Positions 10,421 through 22,764 of a stretch of DNA of 64,000 bases are shown piece by piece (the first letter of the stretch is position 1; each line of letters opens with the position of its first letter). The notes below the pieces were generated by a model. That model ran no database searches and was not told the origin of the DNA. It saw nothing but the letters and a program-made list of their open reading frames with translations. The DNA is taken from contig NZ_JAKKOD010000002.1 in the NCBI RefSeq assembly GCF_026226775.1, positions 72,501 to 136,500 on the forward strand. Direction: 5' to 3'. This stretch comes from Avibacterium sp. 21-586 (GTDB lineage: Bacteria > Pseudomonadota > Gammaproteobacteria > Enterobacterales > Pasteurellaceae). The position numbers and the translations under genes were made by a program.

Positions 10421-11344
10421 ATGATTATTGTAACTGGCGGTGCAGGCTTTATTGGCAGTAACATCGTAAAAGCGTTAAACGAGATTGGACGCACAGATAT
10501 TTTAGTGGTGGATGATTTAAAAGACGGCACAAAATTCGTCAATTTAGTGGATTTGGATATTGCGGATTATTACGATAAAGACGACTTTATTGCGTCCATT
10601 ATGGCAGGCGATGATTTAGGCGATATTGATGTGATCTTCCACGAGGGCGCTTGCTCGGCCACCACCGAGTGGGACGGCAAATTTGTGATGGAAAACAATT
10701 ATGAATATTCCAAAGAGCTATTACATTATTGTTTAGATCGCCAAATTCCGTTCTATTATGCGTCCAGTGCTGCCACCTATGGCGACAGCGATACCTTTAT
10801 CGAAGCGCGTGAATTTGAAAAACCATTAAATGTATATGGTTATTCCAAATTCTTATTTGATGAATATGTGCGTAAAATCCTGCCAGAAGCGCAATCACCT
10901 GTGTGCGGCTTTAAATATTTCAACGTTTATGGCCCAAGAGAACAACACAAAGGCAGTATGGCGAGTGTGGCTTTCCACCTTAATAACCAAATTTTGAAAG
11001 GGGAAAATCCAAAATTATTCGCTGGCAGCGAACATTTCTTGCGTGATTTTGTCTATGTTGGCGATGTGGCAGCGGTAAATATTTGGTGCTGGCAACACGG
11101 CATTTCGGGCATCTACAACTGCGGAACGGGCAAAGCGGAAAGTTTCGAGGCCGTAGCGCAAGCGGTATTGAAATTCCACGGCAAAGGGCAAATTGAAACC
11201 ATTCCCTTCCCAGAGCATTTAAAAAGCCGTTACCAAGAATACACCCAAGCGGATCTCACCAAACTGCGCGCCACAGGTTATGACAAACCATTCAAAAGCG
11301 TTGCCGAAGGTGTCAGCGAATATATGGCGTGGTTGAATAAATAA
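10421..11344 (+). CDS. hldD: ADP-L-glycero-D-manno-heptose 6-epimerase
   Basis: This 307-residue short-chain dehydrogenase-type epimerase makes the L,D-heptose donor for lipopolysaccharide inner core. The N-terminal NADP site is [11 protein letters not shown] (residues 4-14). Active-site landmarks are the [13 protein letters not shown] segment and YGYSKFLFD (Tyr-x3-Lys), followed by [22 protein letters not shown]. Length and motifs match E. coli HldD (310). It precedes the heptosyltransferase genes by about 200 bp, consistent with one pathway. Confidence 0.97.
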   Translation: MIIVTGGAGFIGSNIVKALNEIGRTDILVVDDLKDGTKFVNLVDLDIADYYDKDDFIASIMAGDDLGDIDVIFHEGACSATTEWDGKFVMENNYEYSKELLHYCLDRQIPFYYASSAATYGDSDTFIEAREFEKPLNVYGYSKFLFDEYVRKILPEAQSPVCGFKYFNVYGPREQHKGSMASVAFHLNNQILKGENPKLFAGSEHFLRDFVYVGDVAAVNIWCWQHGISGIYNCGTGKAESFEAVAQAVLKFHGKGQIETIPFPEHLKSRYQEYTQADLTKLRATGYDKPFKSVAEGVSEYMAWLNK

Positions 11345-11515
11345 CATAACTACGCAATTAAATCAGATGTAAGGGCGAACCTGCGTGTTCGCCCGAAATA
11401 ACAGGATTAGTCGTAAAAAATTAGCAGAAATTTCACTGCACTTTTATTTTTAGCCAAATAGAAGAGCGGTGGGAAATTGGCGATTTTTGAGCGAGCATAA
11501 CGTTTCCCCGACAAT

Positions 11516-11524
11516 TGATATAAT
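11516..11524 (+). promoter_or_regulatory. Extended -10 promoter of waaF-waaC
   Basis: TGA followed by TATAAT (11519-11524) gives a TG-N extended -10, 25 bp before the waaF ATG. No strong -35 is visible, as is usual for extended -10 promoters. Confidence 0.5.
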
Positions 11525-11548
11525 TCACAAATTAATGAGAACCGCAGA

Positions 11549-12604
11549 ATGAACATCTTAATAATTGGCCCGTCTTGGGTTGGCGATATGATGATGTCGC
11601 ACAGTTTATATCAATGCTTAAAACAGCAATATCCTGATTGCCAAATTGATGTGCTTGCACCAAATTGGTGTAAACCCTTGTTGGAAAGAATGCCAGAAGT
11701 AAGACGCGCGCTCACAATGCCAATTGGACACGGCACCTTTGGCTTGAAACAGCGCTATGAAATTGGGAAAAGCCTAAGAAATCAATATGATATGGCGATT
11801 GTATTGCCAAACTCACTGAAATCTGCGTTTATTCCTGCGTTTGCCAAAATTGCCCGCCGTCATGGTTGGAAAGGGGAAAGCCGTTATTTCTTTTTAAATG
11901 ATTTACGCACCAATAAAAATGATTACCCAATGATGGTGCAGCGCTATGTAGCATTAGCTTATGAAAAAAACGCCGTGCCAACGGCAGCACAAATGGCCTT
12001 TCCTTACCCTTATTTACAGGTGAGCAGCCAACAAATTGAGCAAACCAAAAGCCATTTCCACGCACAACTTGCACAGGCAAAAAATCGCCCTGCGATTGGT
12101 TTTTGTCCGGGTGCGGAATTTGGCCCTGCCAAGCGCTGGCCGCATTATCATTATGCAGTGCTTGCTCAAATGCTGATTGAAAAAGGTTACAGCATTCGTC
12201 TGTTTGGTTCAGCAAAAGATGAACAAGTGGGCGATGAAATTCGTGCCAGTCTGCCAGAAAATTTACAGCCTTATTGCTTAAATTTAGCGGGACAAACCAG
12301 CCTTAATCAAGCAGTAGATTTAATCGCAGATTGCCAAGGTGTGGTTACCAACGATAGCGGATTAATGCACGTTGCGGCGGCGGTGCAGCGTCCACTGGTG
12401 GCGCTTTACGGCCCAACCAGCCCGCAATATACGCCACCATTATCCCATCAAGCGGTGATTATTCGCTTGCAAAAAGGTGGATTAGAAAAAATTCGTCAGG
12501 GCAAAGATAGTGTTGAAGGCTATCACCAAAGCCTTATCGACATCACGCCTGCGATGGTAGTGGAAAAATTAAGCGAAATTTTACCGCACTTTGATCAGAC
12601 ATAA
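11549..12604 (+). CDS. waaF: ADP-heptose:LPS heptosyltransferase II
   Basis: This GT9-family enzyme of 351 residues adds the second heptose to the lipopolysaccharide inner core at the cytoplasmic membrane face. It starts ILIIGPSWVGDMMMSHSLY, the WaaF signature, and the C-terminal domain has GFCPGAEFGPAKRWP and VTNDSGLMHVAAA (donor-binding). Length is that of E. coli WaaF (348). It is followed by waaC after 13 bp, so the two are an operon. An uptake core overlaps its last codons. Confidence 0.95.
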   Translation: MNILIIGPSWVGDMMMSHSLYQCLKQQYPDCQIDVLAPNWCKPLLERMPEVRRALTMPIGHGTFGLKQRYEIGKSLRNQYDMAIVLPNSLKSAFIPAFAKIARRHGWKGESRYFFLNDLRTNKNDYPMMVQRYVALAYEKNAVPTAAQMAFPYPYLQVSSQQIEQTKSHFHAQLAQAKNRPAIGFCPGAEFGPAKRWPHYHYAVLAQMLIEKGYSIRLFGSAKDEQVGDEIRASLPENLQPYCLNLAGQTSLNQAVDLIADCQGVVTNDSGLMHVAAAVQRPLVALYGPTSPQYTPPLSHQAVIIRLQKGGLEKIRQGKDSVEGYHQSLIDITPAMVVEKLSEILPHFDQT

Positions 12605-12617
12605 ATAAGGCAGAACG

Positions 12618-14527
<1,910 letters not shown>

Positions 14528-14537
14528 TCACCTTTAT

Positions 14538-15659
14538 TTAATCATCCTTAGGATAAATCACCCCTAAACTCACCGCTTTTGTTGCGCCGGTAACGCTGGG
14601 TTGGTTGGAGGGTAAATTTTCCATTCGGCGGTAAGCTAGCCACGCAAAGGCGGCAGCTTCTAGGTAGTCCGCATCCAAGCCATAATCTGTGGTGGTGGCA
14701 ATTTGCCAATCGGGTAATAAACATTGCAAGTGCGCCATAATAACAGGGTTTTTAGCTCCGCCGCCGCAGACTAATAATAAACAAGGAAGCGCGTTGTGTT
14801 GGCTTAAGTGTTGCAGATCTTGTGCGGTGCATTGTGCGGTAAATTCTGCCAGTGTTGCTTGCACATCTTGCGGGAGAAGTGCAGTGTGTTTTTGCAGAAT
14901 TTTTTCTAACCAAGCTAAATTAAATAACTCTCGTCCTGTGCTTTTCGGGGCAGGCAAGGAAAAATAAGGATCTGCCAATAAATCTTGCAACAATGTAGGA
15001 TTGCTTTGCCCAGACGCTGCCCATTCGCCATTTTTATCATAGCTTTTTCCCTGATGTTTGGCGATCCAACTATCTAGCAACGCATTGCCCACGCCTGTGT
15101 CGTAACCTAGCACGGGCTGGTTTGGGATCAGCACAGAAATATTGCTAATCCCACCAATATTCAGCACCACAGTATTTCGCGTAGGATCAGCAAACACATT
15201 GTGGTGGAAAGCAGGCACGAGTGGCGCACCCTGTCCGCCATAAGCCATATCTTTACGGCGAAAATCAGCGACGGTAGTAATGCCGGTGCGCGCAGCAATA
15301 ATATTGGCATCGCCTAATTGCCAAGTAAAGGGCGATTGCCCTTGCGGTGCGTGCCAAATGGTTTGTCCGTGGCAGCCTACCGCCTGAATTTGTTCCGCGC
15401 GAAGAGAATGTTTCGCCAAAAATTGGTTGATGCTTTCTGCATAAAGTACGCCAAGTTGATGATCCAGTTCGCCAATTTGCTGTAACGTGCCTTGCCCTTG
15501 CTGGCAAAGTGCGGTGAGATTTTGGCGTAAATATTGCGGCATTGGCACAAAATCCGTGGCGACCACTTGCGCAGGCTGAGTGGAAAAATCCATTAGTGCG
15601 AGATCCACGCCATCAAGACTCGTGCCAGACATCACGCCAAGGTAATAATGGGGTTGCAT
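14538..15659 (-). CDS. anmK: Anhydro-N-acetylmuramic acid kinase
   Basis: This 373-residue kinase hydrolyses the 1,6-anhydro ring of anhMurNAc and phosphorylates it, feeding MurQ. It begins with the ATP-binding signature [18 protein letters not shown]. Other landmarks are [31 protein letters not shown] and LVCGGGAKN. In-frame ATGs exist at 15671 and 15665, but the ATG at 15659 has GGAA at a suitable distance and aligns best with the family. The upstream gap carries divergent promoter sequence for glmU. Confidence 0.94.
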   Translation of the reverse strand: MQPHYYLGVMSGTSLDGVDLALMDFSTQPAQVVATDFVPMPQYLRQNLTALCQQGQGTLQQIGELDHQLGVLYAESINQFLAKHSLRAEQIQAVGCHGQTIWHAPQGQSPFTWQLGDANIIAARTGITTVADFRRKDMAYGGQGAPLVPAFHHNVFADPTRNTVVLNIGGISNISVLIPNQPVLGYDTGVGNALLDSWIAKHQGKSYDKNGEWAASGQSNPTLLQDLLADPYFSLPAPKSTGRELFNLAWLEKILQKHTALLPQDVQATLAEFTAQCTAQDLQHLSQHNALPCLLLVCGGGAKNPVIMAHLQCLLPDWQIATTTDYGLDADYLEAAAFAWLAYRRMENLPSNQPSVTGATKAVSLGVIYPKDD

Positions 15660-15678
15660 AAACATTTCCATAGAAAAT

Positions 15679-15706
15679 TTGAATTGCCGATATTCTATTA
15701 TAAAAT
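15679..15706 (+). promoter_or_regulatory. Putative glmU promoter
   Basis: TTGAAT (15679-15684), a 16-bp spacer and TAAAAT (15701-15706) precede glmU by 41 bp. The hexamers are moderate matches to the sigma70 consensus. Confidence 0.4.
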
Positions 15707-15747
15707 AGCGCAGATTTTTATCTTAAACCGACAGAACAAGGATTTTT

Positions 15748-17109
15748 ATGAAAAATTTAAGCGTAGTGATTTTGGCCGCGGGCAAAGGCACAAGAATGTA
15801 TTCGGACTTGCCAAAAGTGTTGCATAAAGTCGCAGGCAAAGCAATGGTGAAGCACGTTATTGATACAGCAAAACAGCTCAATGCCGATAATATTCATTTA
15901 ATTTATGGACACGGTGCAGAATTATTACAACAACACCTTGCTGATGAAAAGGTAAACTGGGTACTACAACCCGTACAGCTTGGTACAGGACACGCAATGC
16001 AACAGGCTGCACCATTTTTTGCCGATGATGAAAATATCGTAATGCTGTATGGCGATGCTCCACTTATCACCGCGCAAACCTTGCAAAAACTGATTGATGC
16101 TAAACCAGAAAACGGCATTGCCTTATTAACCGCGCATTTAGAGGATCCGACAGGCTATGGACGGATTATTCGTCAAGACGGCAATGTGGTTGCCATTGTT
16201 GAGCAAAAAGATGCCACGCCAGAACAATTAGCCATTCAAGAAGTGAATACAGGTGTAATGGTTTCCAGTGGCGCGAGTTTTAGAAAATGGCTAGCAAAAT
16301 TGGATAACAACAATGCACAAGGCGAATATTATATGACTGATGCGATTAAATTCGCCAACCAAGACAGCTGCAAAGTGGCTGCTGTGCAAGCGCAAGATTT
16401 AATGGAAGTCGAAGGCGCAAATAACCGCTTACAACTGGCTGAGCTTGAGCGTTATTATCAACGTAAACAAGCGGAAAAATTATTGCTAGCTGGCGTGAGT
16501 TTGCGCGATCCAAACCGTTTTGATTTGCGTGGCGAAATCACTCACGGTAAAGATGTGGAAATTGATGTGAATGTAATTATCGAAGGCACAGTAAAATTGG
16601 GTAATCGTGTCAAAATTGGTGCAGGTTGCGTGATCAAAAACTGCGTGATTGGTGATGATGTGGAAATCAAACCGTATTCTGTCTTTGAAGATGCGGTAAT
16701 TGGTGAAGAAGCGAAAATTGGGCCTTTTGCCCGCCTTCGCCCCGGTACAGAACTTGCCGCACAAACCCATATCGGCAACTTTGTGGAAGTGAAAAAATCG
16801 CAAATTGGCAAAGGCTCTAAAGTGAACCACCTAAGCTATGTGGGTGATAGCGACATTGGCGCAAATTGTAATATCGGCGCAGGTACCATCACTTGTAATT
16901 ATGATGGTGTAAACAAATTCAAAACTGTGATTGGTGATGATGTGTTCGTAGGGTCAGACAGCCAACTGGTTGCCCCAGTAACCATTGCCAAAGGGGCAAC
17001 AATCGGCGCTGGCACAACAGTAACCAAAGATATTGCAGAAAACGAACTGGTGATCTCACGCGTTCCACAACGCAATATCCAAGGTTGGAAACGCCCAACT
17101 AAAAAATAA
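15748..17109 (+). CDS. glmU: Bifunctional GlcN-1-P acetyltransferase / GlcNAc-1-P uridylyltransferase
   Basis: This 453-residue enzyme makes UDP-GlcNAc for peptidoglycan and lipopolysaccharide. The N-terminal pyrophosphorylase domain (residues 1-230) carries [20 protein letters not shown]. The C-terminal left-handed beta-helix (about 250-453) shows hexapeptide repeats ([31 protein letters not shown]). Length matches E. coli GlmU (456). The start has AACAAGGATTTTT upstream. It is a monocistronic unit ended by a hairpin. Confidence 0.97.
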   Translation: MKNLSVVILAAGKGTRMYSDLPKVLHKVAGKAMVKHVIDTAKQLNADNIHLIYGHGAELLQQHLADEKVNWVLQPVQLGTGHAMQQAAPFFADDENIVMLYGDAPLITAQTLQKLIDAKPENGIALLTAHLEDPTGYGRIIRQDGNVVAIVEQKDATPEQLAIQEVNTGVMVSSGASFRKWLAKLDNNNAQGEYYMTDAIKFANQDSCKVAAVQAQDLMEVEGANNRLQLAELERYYQRKQAEKLLLAGVSLRDPNRFDLRGEITHGKDVEIDVNVIIEGTVKLGNRVKIGAGCVIKNCVIGDDVEIKPYSVFEDAVIGEEAKIGPFARLRPGTELAAQTHIGNFVEVKKSQIGKGSKVNHLSYVGDSDIGANCNIGAGTITCNYDGVNKFKTVIGDDVFVGSDSQLVAPVTIAKGATIGAGTTVTKDIAENELVISRVPQRNIQGWKRPTKK

Positions 17110-17157
17110 CCATAAATCTGTGGTAAATTTTTTAACCACTTTTATAAGAACCAAAAT

Positions 17158-17184
17158 AAAGGCTCAATTTTGATTGGGCCTTTT
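17158..17184. terminator. Terminator between glmU and the ABC transporter gene
   Basis: AAAGGCTCAAT / ATTGGGCCTTTT is an imperfect 11-bp stem with a tetraloop-size loop and T-runs on both sides. It lies between convergent genes, so it is probably bidirectional. Confidence 0.75.
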
Positions 17185-17190
17185 AAATTA

Positions 17191-19029
17191 TTAATCTTCA
17201 CTCAAAAAACCACCGCTTTGGTGGTGCCAGAGTTTGGCGTAAAGTCCATTTTGCGCGAGCAATTCATTATGCGAGCCTTGTTCTACGATATGACCTTTAT
17301 CTAGCACGATTAAGCGATCCATTGCGGCAATAGTGGAAAGACGGTGGGCGATAGCAATCACGGTTTTGCCCTCCATCATTTTATCTAGGCTTTCTTGAAT
17401 CGCCACTTCCACTTCTGAATCCAGCGCGCTGGTGGCTTCATCTAACAACAGAATTGGCGCATCTTTTAGCATCACACGGGCAATCGCGATACGCTGACGT
17501 TGTCCGCCAGAAAGTTTCACTCCGCGCTCACCCACGTGAGCATCATAGCCTGTTCTGCCTTCTGAGTCGCTCAAATAAGGAATAAATTCTGACGCTTCAG
17601 CACGCTGTGCAGCGGAGATCATTTCTTCATCGCTGGCAGTTGGGCGGCCGTAAATAATATTTTCGCGCACGGAACGGTGCAGCAATGAAGTATCTTGCGT
17701 CACTAAGCCAATTTGGCTGCGTAAACTTTCTTGAGTAACATCACACACGTTTTGTCCGTCAATGGTGATGTCGCCGTGATTTGCTTCGTAAAAACGTAAT
17801 AACAAGTTTACAATGGTGGATTTTCCCGCTCCTGAACGACCGATCAAGCCCACTTTTTCTCCCGGTTTAATGGTTAGGTTAAAGTGGCTTAGCAGCGGTT
17901 TTTGTGGATCATAAGAAAAACTCACATCATTAAAACGAATTTCCCCTTTGCTCACTTTTAATGGCGAGGCTTGCGGTTTATCCACAATGGTATGCGGTTT
18001 GGTGAGCGTGTTCATTCCGTCATTTACCGTACCGATATTTTCAAATAAACGCGCTGATTCCCACATAATCCAACGGGAAATAACATTCACCCGCAATGCC
18101 ATTGCAATGGCGGTGGCAACCGCCCCCACACCAACGCTACCTTGCTTCCATAGTACAATACCAAGGATCGCTGTGCTAAGTGTTAAGGTGATATTAGTGG
18201 CGTAAGTAATCGTATCTAAAGAGGTCGCCAAACGCATTTGGGCGTGTACGGTAACCATAAATTCTTCCATTGAATGCTTAGCATAACTGGCTTCTCTTGC
18301 ACCGTGGGAAAATAATTTCACAGTGGCGATATTGGCGTAAGAATCTGTAATTCGCCCCGTCATTAAAGAGCGAGCGTCTGCTTGGCGTTCTGCAGTTTTG
18401 GCTAATTTTGGAATGATAATGCGTAAAATCGTGATAAACGCCACAATCCATAAGGCAAAAGGGAGCAAGAACCACGCATCTAATGCAGCAAGCACAATGC
18501 CTGAAGTGATAAAATATACCACCACATACACCATAATATCCGCAATGGTCAGCACGGTATCACGCACTGCAAGGGCGGTTTGCATAACTTTAGCCGACAC
18601 GCGTCCAGCAAATTCATCTTGATAGAAACTTAAGCTTTGCCCCAGCATTAAACGATGGAAATTCCAACGTAAACGCATTGGAAACACCCCTTGCAAGGTT
18701 TGCAAGCGAACCGCAGACGCAGTAAATGACCAAAATATGCTGAACACTAACAAGGCTGCCATCGCTAAAAGCCAATGGCCTTTTTCTTGCCATAAGGTAG
18801 CTGGCGTGTACTTACCAAGCCAATCCACCACGATCCCCATAAACTGGAACAACACGGCTTCCATCACCCCTGTTCCCACGGTGAGCAACGCAAGTAGCAA
18901 AATCCAGCCACGCATTCCTTCCATATTCGACCAAATAAAGCGGATTAAACCTTTTTCGGGCGTTTTCGGTGATTGCTCTGGATACGCATTTAGGCGGCTT
19001 TCAAACCATTCAAAAATCTTATTAAACAT
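17191..19029 (-). CDS. ABC-type exporter, fused membrane and ATPase domains
   Basis: This 612-residue half-transporter has six predicted membrane helices (about residues 40-340) followed by an ATPase domain (about 365-600) with Walker A GRSGAGKST, signature LSGGQRQRIAIARV and Walker B ILLLDEATSALD. It belongs to the MsbA/multidrug exporter superfamily and is similar in layout to H. influenzae HI_0663; the substrate is unknown. I chose the start MFNKIFEWFESRL because TAGGAAAAACG precedes it; the in-frame ATG at 19110 lacks a ribosome site. It lies downstream of opsX in the same direction, so an envelope substrate is possible but unproven. Confidence 0.85.
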   Translation of the reverse strand: MFNKIFEWFESRLNAYPEQSPKTPEKGLIRFIWSNMEGMRGWILLLALLTVGTGVMEAVLFQFMGIVVDWLGKYTPATLWQEKGHWLLAMAALLVFSIFWSFTASAVRLQTLQGVFPMRLRWNFHRLMLGQSLSFYQDEFAGRVSAKVMQTALAVRDTVLTIADIMVYVVVYFITSGIVLAALDAWFLLPFALWIVAFITILRIIIPKLAKTAERQADARSLMTGRITDSYANIATVKLFSHGAREASYAKHSMEEFMVTVHAQMRLATSLDTITYATNITLTLSTAILGIVLWKQGSVGVGAVATAIAMALRVNVISRWIMWESARLFENIGTVNDGMNTLTKPHTIVDKPQASPLKVSKGEIRFNDVSFSYDPQKPLLSHFNLTIKPGEKVGLIGRSGAGKSTIVNLLLRFYEANHGDITIDGQNVCDVTQESLRSQIGLVTQDTSLLHRSVRENIIYGRPTASDEEMISAAQRAEASEFIPYLSDSEGRTGYDAHVGERGVKLSGGQRQRIAIARVMLKDAPILLLDEATSALDSEVEVAIQESLDKMMEGKTVIAIAHRLSTIAAMDRLIVLDKGHIVEQGSHNELLAQNGLYAKLWHHQSGGFLSED

Positions 19030-19185
19030 CGTTTTTCCTAGAAATAAAAAGAAAGGTTCGCAAGGTAAAATAAAAGGATAAGCGCGGTAAAAAATTACAA
19101 AATTTTCCACCGCACTTTATTTTTGTCATTCGCGAACGCAAAAATCGGCGTATTATAGCGAATGCTTGGCTATTTTTTAACAGTT

Positions 19186-20232
19186 TTATTGAATAAAGCG
19201 CATCTGGCGCATTTTGTCTACTACATCTGCAACAGAAATTTGTGCCATTAAATCTTTGCCTTTCAATTTGGTTGCCCAAGGTAATTGGCTAGAAGGTTTG
19301 CTAAATTCTTGCAGGGCATTTTGTTCATACACGGAAACCACTTTGGGCAAATTGTTATAAGGCCCTGTGCGTAGCGGGTTATGGTAAGCGTACAAGCCAA
19401 TCACTGGTGTGCCTTGAGCGGTGGCAATATGTACAGGGCCGCTGTCGGGAGCGAGCAGTAAATCCGCCATTCCGATTAAGGCACTTAATTCCAATAATGA
19501 GGTTTTGCCGCTCGCATTCACAGGCTGAAAATCACACAATGCGATGATTTTTTCGATCATTGCTTGCTCTCTTGGCGCAGGCGAGCCACATAAAATCACA
19601 TTAATATTTTGACGATGGGTAATATTCGCAATTTCTGCATAGCGTTCAGCCAACCAATCTTTTTCTGATTTGCTTGAGCAAGGGGAAATAAGCAGATTTT
19701 TTCTTGTCGGATCAATAAATTGCCGAACGGCGGAAATTTCTTTTTCGCCAATGGCTAAATCCCATTTGGGGGCTTCCACAGGCAAGCCTAAATATTCCAC
19801 GAATGCCCAAAATCCAGCCAAAACGTGCGGATTAGTTGGTTCATTAATTTTACGGTTGGTAAACAACCATTGCCCTTCTCGCGCACGATTTTTGCTAAAA
19901 CCCACTTTATAAGTGGCTTTGATACCTAAAGAAATCATTGAAGCACGCAATGCCGTTTGCATATTTAATAGCACATCAAAATGCTCGCCACGCAAGGTTT
20001 TCCACAAAGCCAAAATGCCTTTCCAGCCGGTTTTTTTGTCATAAGGAATAAAGCGAATGCCTTTCACATTTTGTAATAACTGCATTTCGGTTTTGCCCAC
20101 AATCCAAGTGATTTGGGTATCTTTCCAATAACGTTGAATTTGTTGTACCGCTGACAGCGCATTACACACATCACCAATGGCGGAAAGACGTAAAATACAA
20201 ATGGATTTAGGGGGCGTGGAAAAAAGTGCCAT
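19186..20232 (-). CDS. opsX: Heptosyltransferase I, OpsX type (acts on phospho-Kdo)
   Basis: This 348-residue GT9-family glycosyltransferase has the N-terminal motif ICILRLSAIGDVCNALSAV, a central donor-domain start LLISPCSSKSEKDW and the C-terminal LLAPDSGPVHIATAQGTPVIGLYA. The overall pattern is that of H. influenzae OpsX, which adds the first heptose to a single phosphorylated Kdo. It is divergent from kdkA, the Kdo kinase that prepares this acceptor, the same pairing as in H. influenzae. It coexists with an enterobacterial-type waaC in this window. Confidence 0.88.
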   Translation of the reverse strand: MALFSTPPKSICILRLSAIGDVCNALSAVQQIQRYWKDTQITWIVGKTEMQLLQNVKGIRFIPYDKKTGWKGILALWKTLRGEHFDVLLNMQTALRASMISLGIKATYKVGFSKNRAREGQWLFTNRKINEPTNPHVLAGFWAFVEYLGLPVEAPKWDLAIGEKEISAVRQFIDPTRKNLLISPCSSKSEKDWLAERYAEIANITHRQNINVILCGSPAPREQAMIEKIIALCDFQPVNASGKTSLLELSALIGMADLLLAPDSGPVHIATAQGTPVIGLYAYHNPLRTGPYNNLPKVVSVYEQNALQEFSKPSSQLPWATKLKGKDLMAQISVADVVDKMRQMRFIQ

Positions 20233-20325
20233 AGATTTACCTTACTTTTTCTGCTTAATGTAGCATTCTTTTTTATTTTCAGTAGAATGTTTTCATTGAT
20301 CTATTCTATAAGAAATCTCTCCAAT

Positions 20326-21057
20326 ATGCTTGAACTGCAACAGCAAAATCAATATTTTATTTTTAATCTGGAAACGCAACCAGCAGATCCCAGCGCCTAT
20401 TTTGATCCGCAATTTTGGCGGCAACAACAGCGTATTCTTGGTTCAGCGAAAGGGCGGGGGACAACTTGGTTTGTGCAAAGTGCGGATGTTTTTGGTGTAA
20501 ATTGTGCCTTACGCCATTATTATCGCGGTGGTTTATTCGGTAAGTTAAATAAAGATCGCTATTGGTTGAGCGATCTTCAGCACACGCGCAGTTTCGCCGA
20601 ATTTCATCTGTTAAATAAATTGCATAAAGATGGTTTACCCGTGCCAAAACCCATTGGCGCAAGAGTGACTAAAGGCAAGGCAGGCATTTGTTATCAAGCG
20701 GATTTGCTTAGTGAAAAAATCGAAAATGCGCAAGATCTCACCGTACTTTTACAACACCATTCTTTATCCGCTGAAAATTGGCAGCAAATCGGCAGATTAA
20801 TTCGTCAGTTACACGATAGACAAATCTACCACACTGATCTCAATGCCCATAATATTTTAGTGCAACATTTCGCCACACCAGAACAAAAATATTGGCTGAT
20901 TGATTTTGACAAATGCGTAGAAAAATCAGGAAATAGCTGGAAAGCTAAAAACCTATCCAGATTACACCGCTCTTTTATGAAGGAAAAAGAGAAACTAGGT
21001 ATTAAATTTAGTCAAGAAGATTGGCAATACATAATACTAGAATATATCAAGGAATAA
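20326..21057 (+). CDS. kdkA: 3-deoxy-D-manno-octulosonic acid (Kdo) kinase
   Basis: This 243-residue lipopolysaccharide kinase phosphorylates the single Kdo on lipid A in Pasteurellaceae. The kinase-fold landmarks are RGTTWFVQ, LRHYYRGGLFGKLNKDRY, the catalytic HTDLNAHNIL loop and the metal-binding IDFDKC. The start MLELQQQNQYFIF aligns with the known H. influenzae protein (241 residues). An in-frame ATG at 20287 adds 13 residues and neither start has a strong ribosome site. It is divergent from opsX. Confidence 0.92.
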   Translation: MLELQQQNQYFIFNLETQPADPSAYFDPQFWRQQQRILGSAKGRGTTWFVQSADVFGVNCALRHYYRGGLFGKLNKDRYWLSDLQHTRSFAEFHLLNKLHKDGLPVPKPIGARVTKGKAGICYQADLLSEKIENAQDLTVLLQHHSLSAENWQQIGRLIRQLHDRQIYHTDLNAHNILVQHFATPEQKYWLIDFDKCVEKSGNSWKAKNLSRLHRSFMKEKEKLGIKFSQEDWQYIILEYIKE

Positions 21058-21178
21058 TAAACCATATGATATCTAGGTTTTTTATCAATCATTTGCGTAA
21101 TATGTTAATACTCCTAACATAAGACTTTTTTCAGATTTTGCTAAAACCTCTATGTACTCGATTATTAAATGTTAAATA

Positions 21179-21194
21179 TGTGATCTATCTCACA
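21179..21194 (+). promoter_or_regulatory. CRP box of the symporter-sulfatase operon
   Basis: TGTGA-TCTATC-TCACA is a perfect CRP consensus dyad. Its centre is about 40 bp before a start predicted from a -10 at 21211-21219 (TATCAT or CATACT), the class II position. No -35 is evident. Confidence 0.85.
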
Positions 21195-21201
21195 AATGTT
21201 T

Positions 21202-21217
21202 TATGATTTCTATCATA
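21202..21217 (+). promoter_or_regulatory. Palindrome TATGAT-N4-ATCATA, candidate operator (copy 1)
   Basis: The 16-bp dyad lies 23 bp (centre to centre) downstream of the CRP box and overlaps the predicted -10. The same dyad at the same distance from a CRP box occurs before the ROK kinase gene (25478-25493). The binding protein is not identifiable from the window. Confidence 0.65.
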
Positions 21218-21291
21218 CTTCATTTTTATACTTTTCTATAAACTGTTATTAACCATATATTAGTTGTGATTATCAATATAAGGAGGTAAAT

Positions 21292-22755
21292 ATGCAGTTT
21301 AATTGGAGCATAGATGGCAGTATTGTCGGACTTTATATTTTATTAAGCCTTGTTGTTGGCATAATTATCCGCAAATATGTTAAAAACGTAAACGATTTCT
21401 TAGTGGCTGGCAGAAATGTAGATTTGCACGTTGGGATTGCGTCTTTAGCGGCCACTGAATTTGGCATTATAACCTGTATGGCAGCGGCACAGCTTGGCTA
21501 TAAATACGGTTTTGCGGGTGCAACGGTGGGGTTAATTATGACCATCGTAATGTTCACTGTAGGGAAAACGGGATTCTGTATTGAGCCTTTACGCAAAGCC
21601 GGTGTGGTAACCATTCCAGAGTTTTTCGAACATAAATTTGGTAAAAAAGTTCGTTGGGCAGCTGGTGTGGTAATTGTGCTTGGTGGTTTGCTTAATATGG
21701 GCGTTTTCTTACGCACAGGTGGGGAATTTTTAGTTGCTGTGGCAGGGCTTAAACCTGAATACTTAGAAATCACGATGACAATCTTATTGCTTGTTGTAGC
21801 CTTATACACCATTTTAGGGGGAATGCTCTCCGTTTTAGTTACAGATTATATGCAGTTTATTTTGATGAGTGTTGGCTTAGTGCTAACCACTTGTACGATT
21901 TTCTATCAAGTAGGGTGGGATACATTATTTGATACAGCAATTTCTCACTATGGTGCTGGTGGTATCAATCCTTTTGTTAATCCTAATCTTGGTTGGCAAT
22001 ATGTACTTTACACCGCTTTAGTGCTTACTGCGACGGTGCTAACCTGGCAAACAATGGTTTCCCGTGTGTTATCAGCAAAAGATGCCAATGTCGCGAAAAA
22101 AATGTACACAAGAACTAGTTTATTTTATATCGTACGTTCATTAATCCCTGTTATGTGGGGGGTTGCTGCATTAGCTTTTGTCAGTTTAGAAAGTGTGGGG
22201 GGAAAACCAATTCAAGCAATGCCAACAATGCTTTCCGTTGTTATTCCAACAGGGATTATTGGATTACTCGTTGCTGCAATGCTCGCTGCTGATATGTCAA
22301 CAAACTCTTCTTATTTATTAGGTTGGGCAAGTGTAATTTATAACGATGTCTTAATTATTTTTCACAAAAATAAATGGTCAGAGCGTAAATCTATTGCTGT
22401 AAATCGTATATTGGTCGCACTAATCGGTGTTTTCTTATTATTCTACGGTTTATGGTATCCGTTAAAAAGCGATTTATGGATATATATGACGCTTACCGCT
22501 ACGATTTATTCTGTTGCTGTTTCCACCCTATTAATTTCCGCTTGTTATTTCAAAAAAGCGAATAACTGGGGTGCTTATGCAACTATTGTCGTGGGCGCTT
22601 TAACGCCACTTTCTTACTTGGTGGCTCAACAAATTCCTTCACTTGAACCAATTGCAGTGAAAATTGGGCCTTATTATTCAGGTATTGCTGCCTTTGTATT
22701 TGCTTGGATTGCAATGATTGTTGGCTCATTATTAAAAAATGCGTTACGCAAATAA
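21292..22755 (+). CDS. Sodium:solute symporter, probable uptake of a sulfated sugar
   Basis: This 487-residue SSS-family transporter has about 13 membrane helices. Family landmarks are the DFLVAGRNV segment after helix 1, AATEFG in helix 2, and the LYTILGGMLSVLVTDYMQFILM region typical of SSS Na+-binding helices. The strong ribosome site AAGGAGGTAAAT supports the start. It heads an operon with a 47-residue membrane protein and a cytoplasmic sulfatase, so its substrate is inferred to be a sulfated sugar or similar sulfate ester. Transcription is likely CRP-activated. The exact substrate cannot be read from sequence. Confidence 0.82.
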   Translation: MQFNWSIDGSIVGLYILLSLVVGIIIRKYVKNVNDFLVAGRNVDLHVGIASLAATEFGIITCMAAAQLGYKYGFAGATVGLIMTIVMFTVGKTGFCIEPLRKAGVVTIPEFFEHKFGKKVRWAAGVVIVLGGLLNMGVFLRTGGEFLVAVAGLKPEYLEITMTILLLVVALYTILGGMLSVLVTDYMQFILMSVGLVLTTCTIFYQVGWDTLFDTAISHYGAGGINPFVNPNLGWQYVLYTALVLTATVLTWQTMVSRVLSAKDANVAKKMYTRTSLFYIVRSLIPVMWGVAALAFVSLESVGGKPIQAMPTMLSVVIPTGIIGLLVAAMLAADMSTNSSYLLGWASVIYNDVLIIFHKNKWSERKSIAVNRILVALIGVFLLFYGLWYPLKSDLWIYMTLTATIYSVAVSTLLISACYFKKANNWGAYATIVVGALTPLSYLVAQQIPSLEPIAVKIGPYYSGIAAFVFAWIAMIVGSLLKNALRK

Positions 22756-22764
22756 GGGGGAAAT

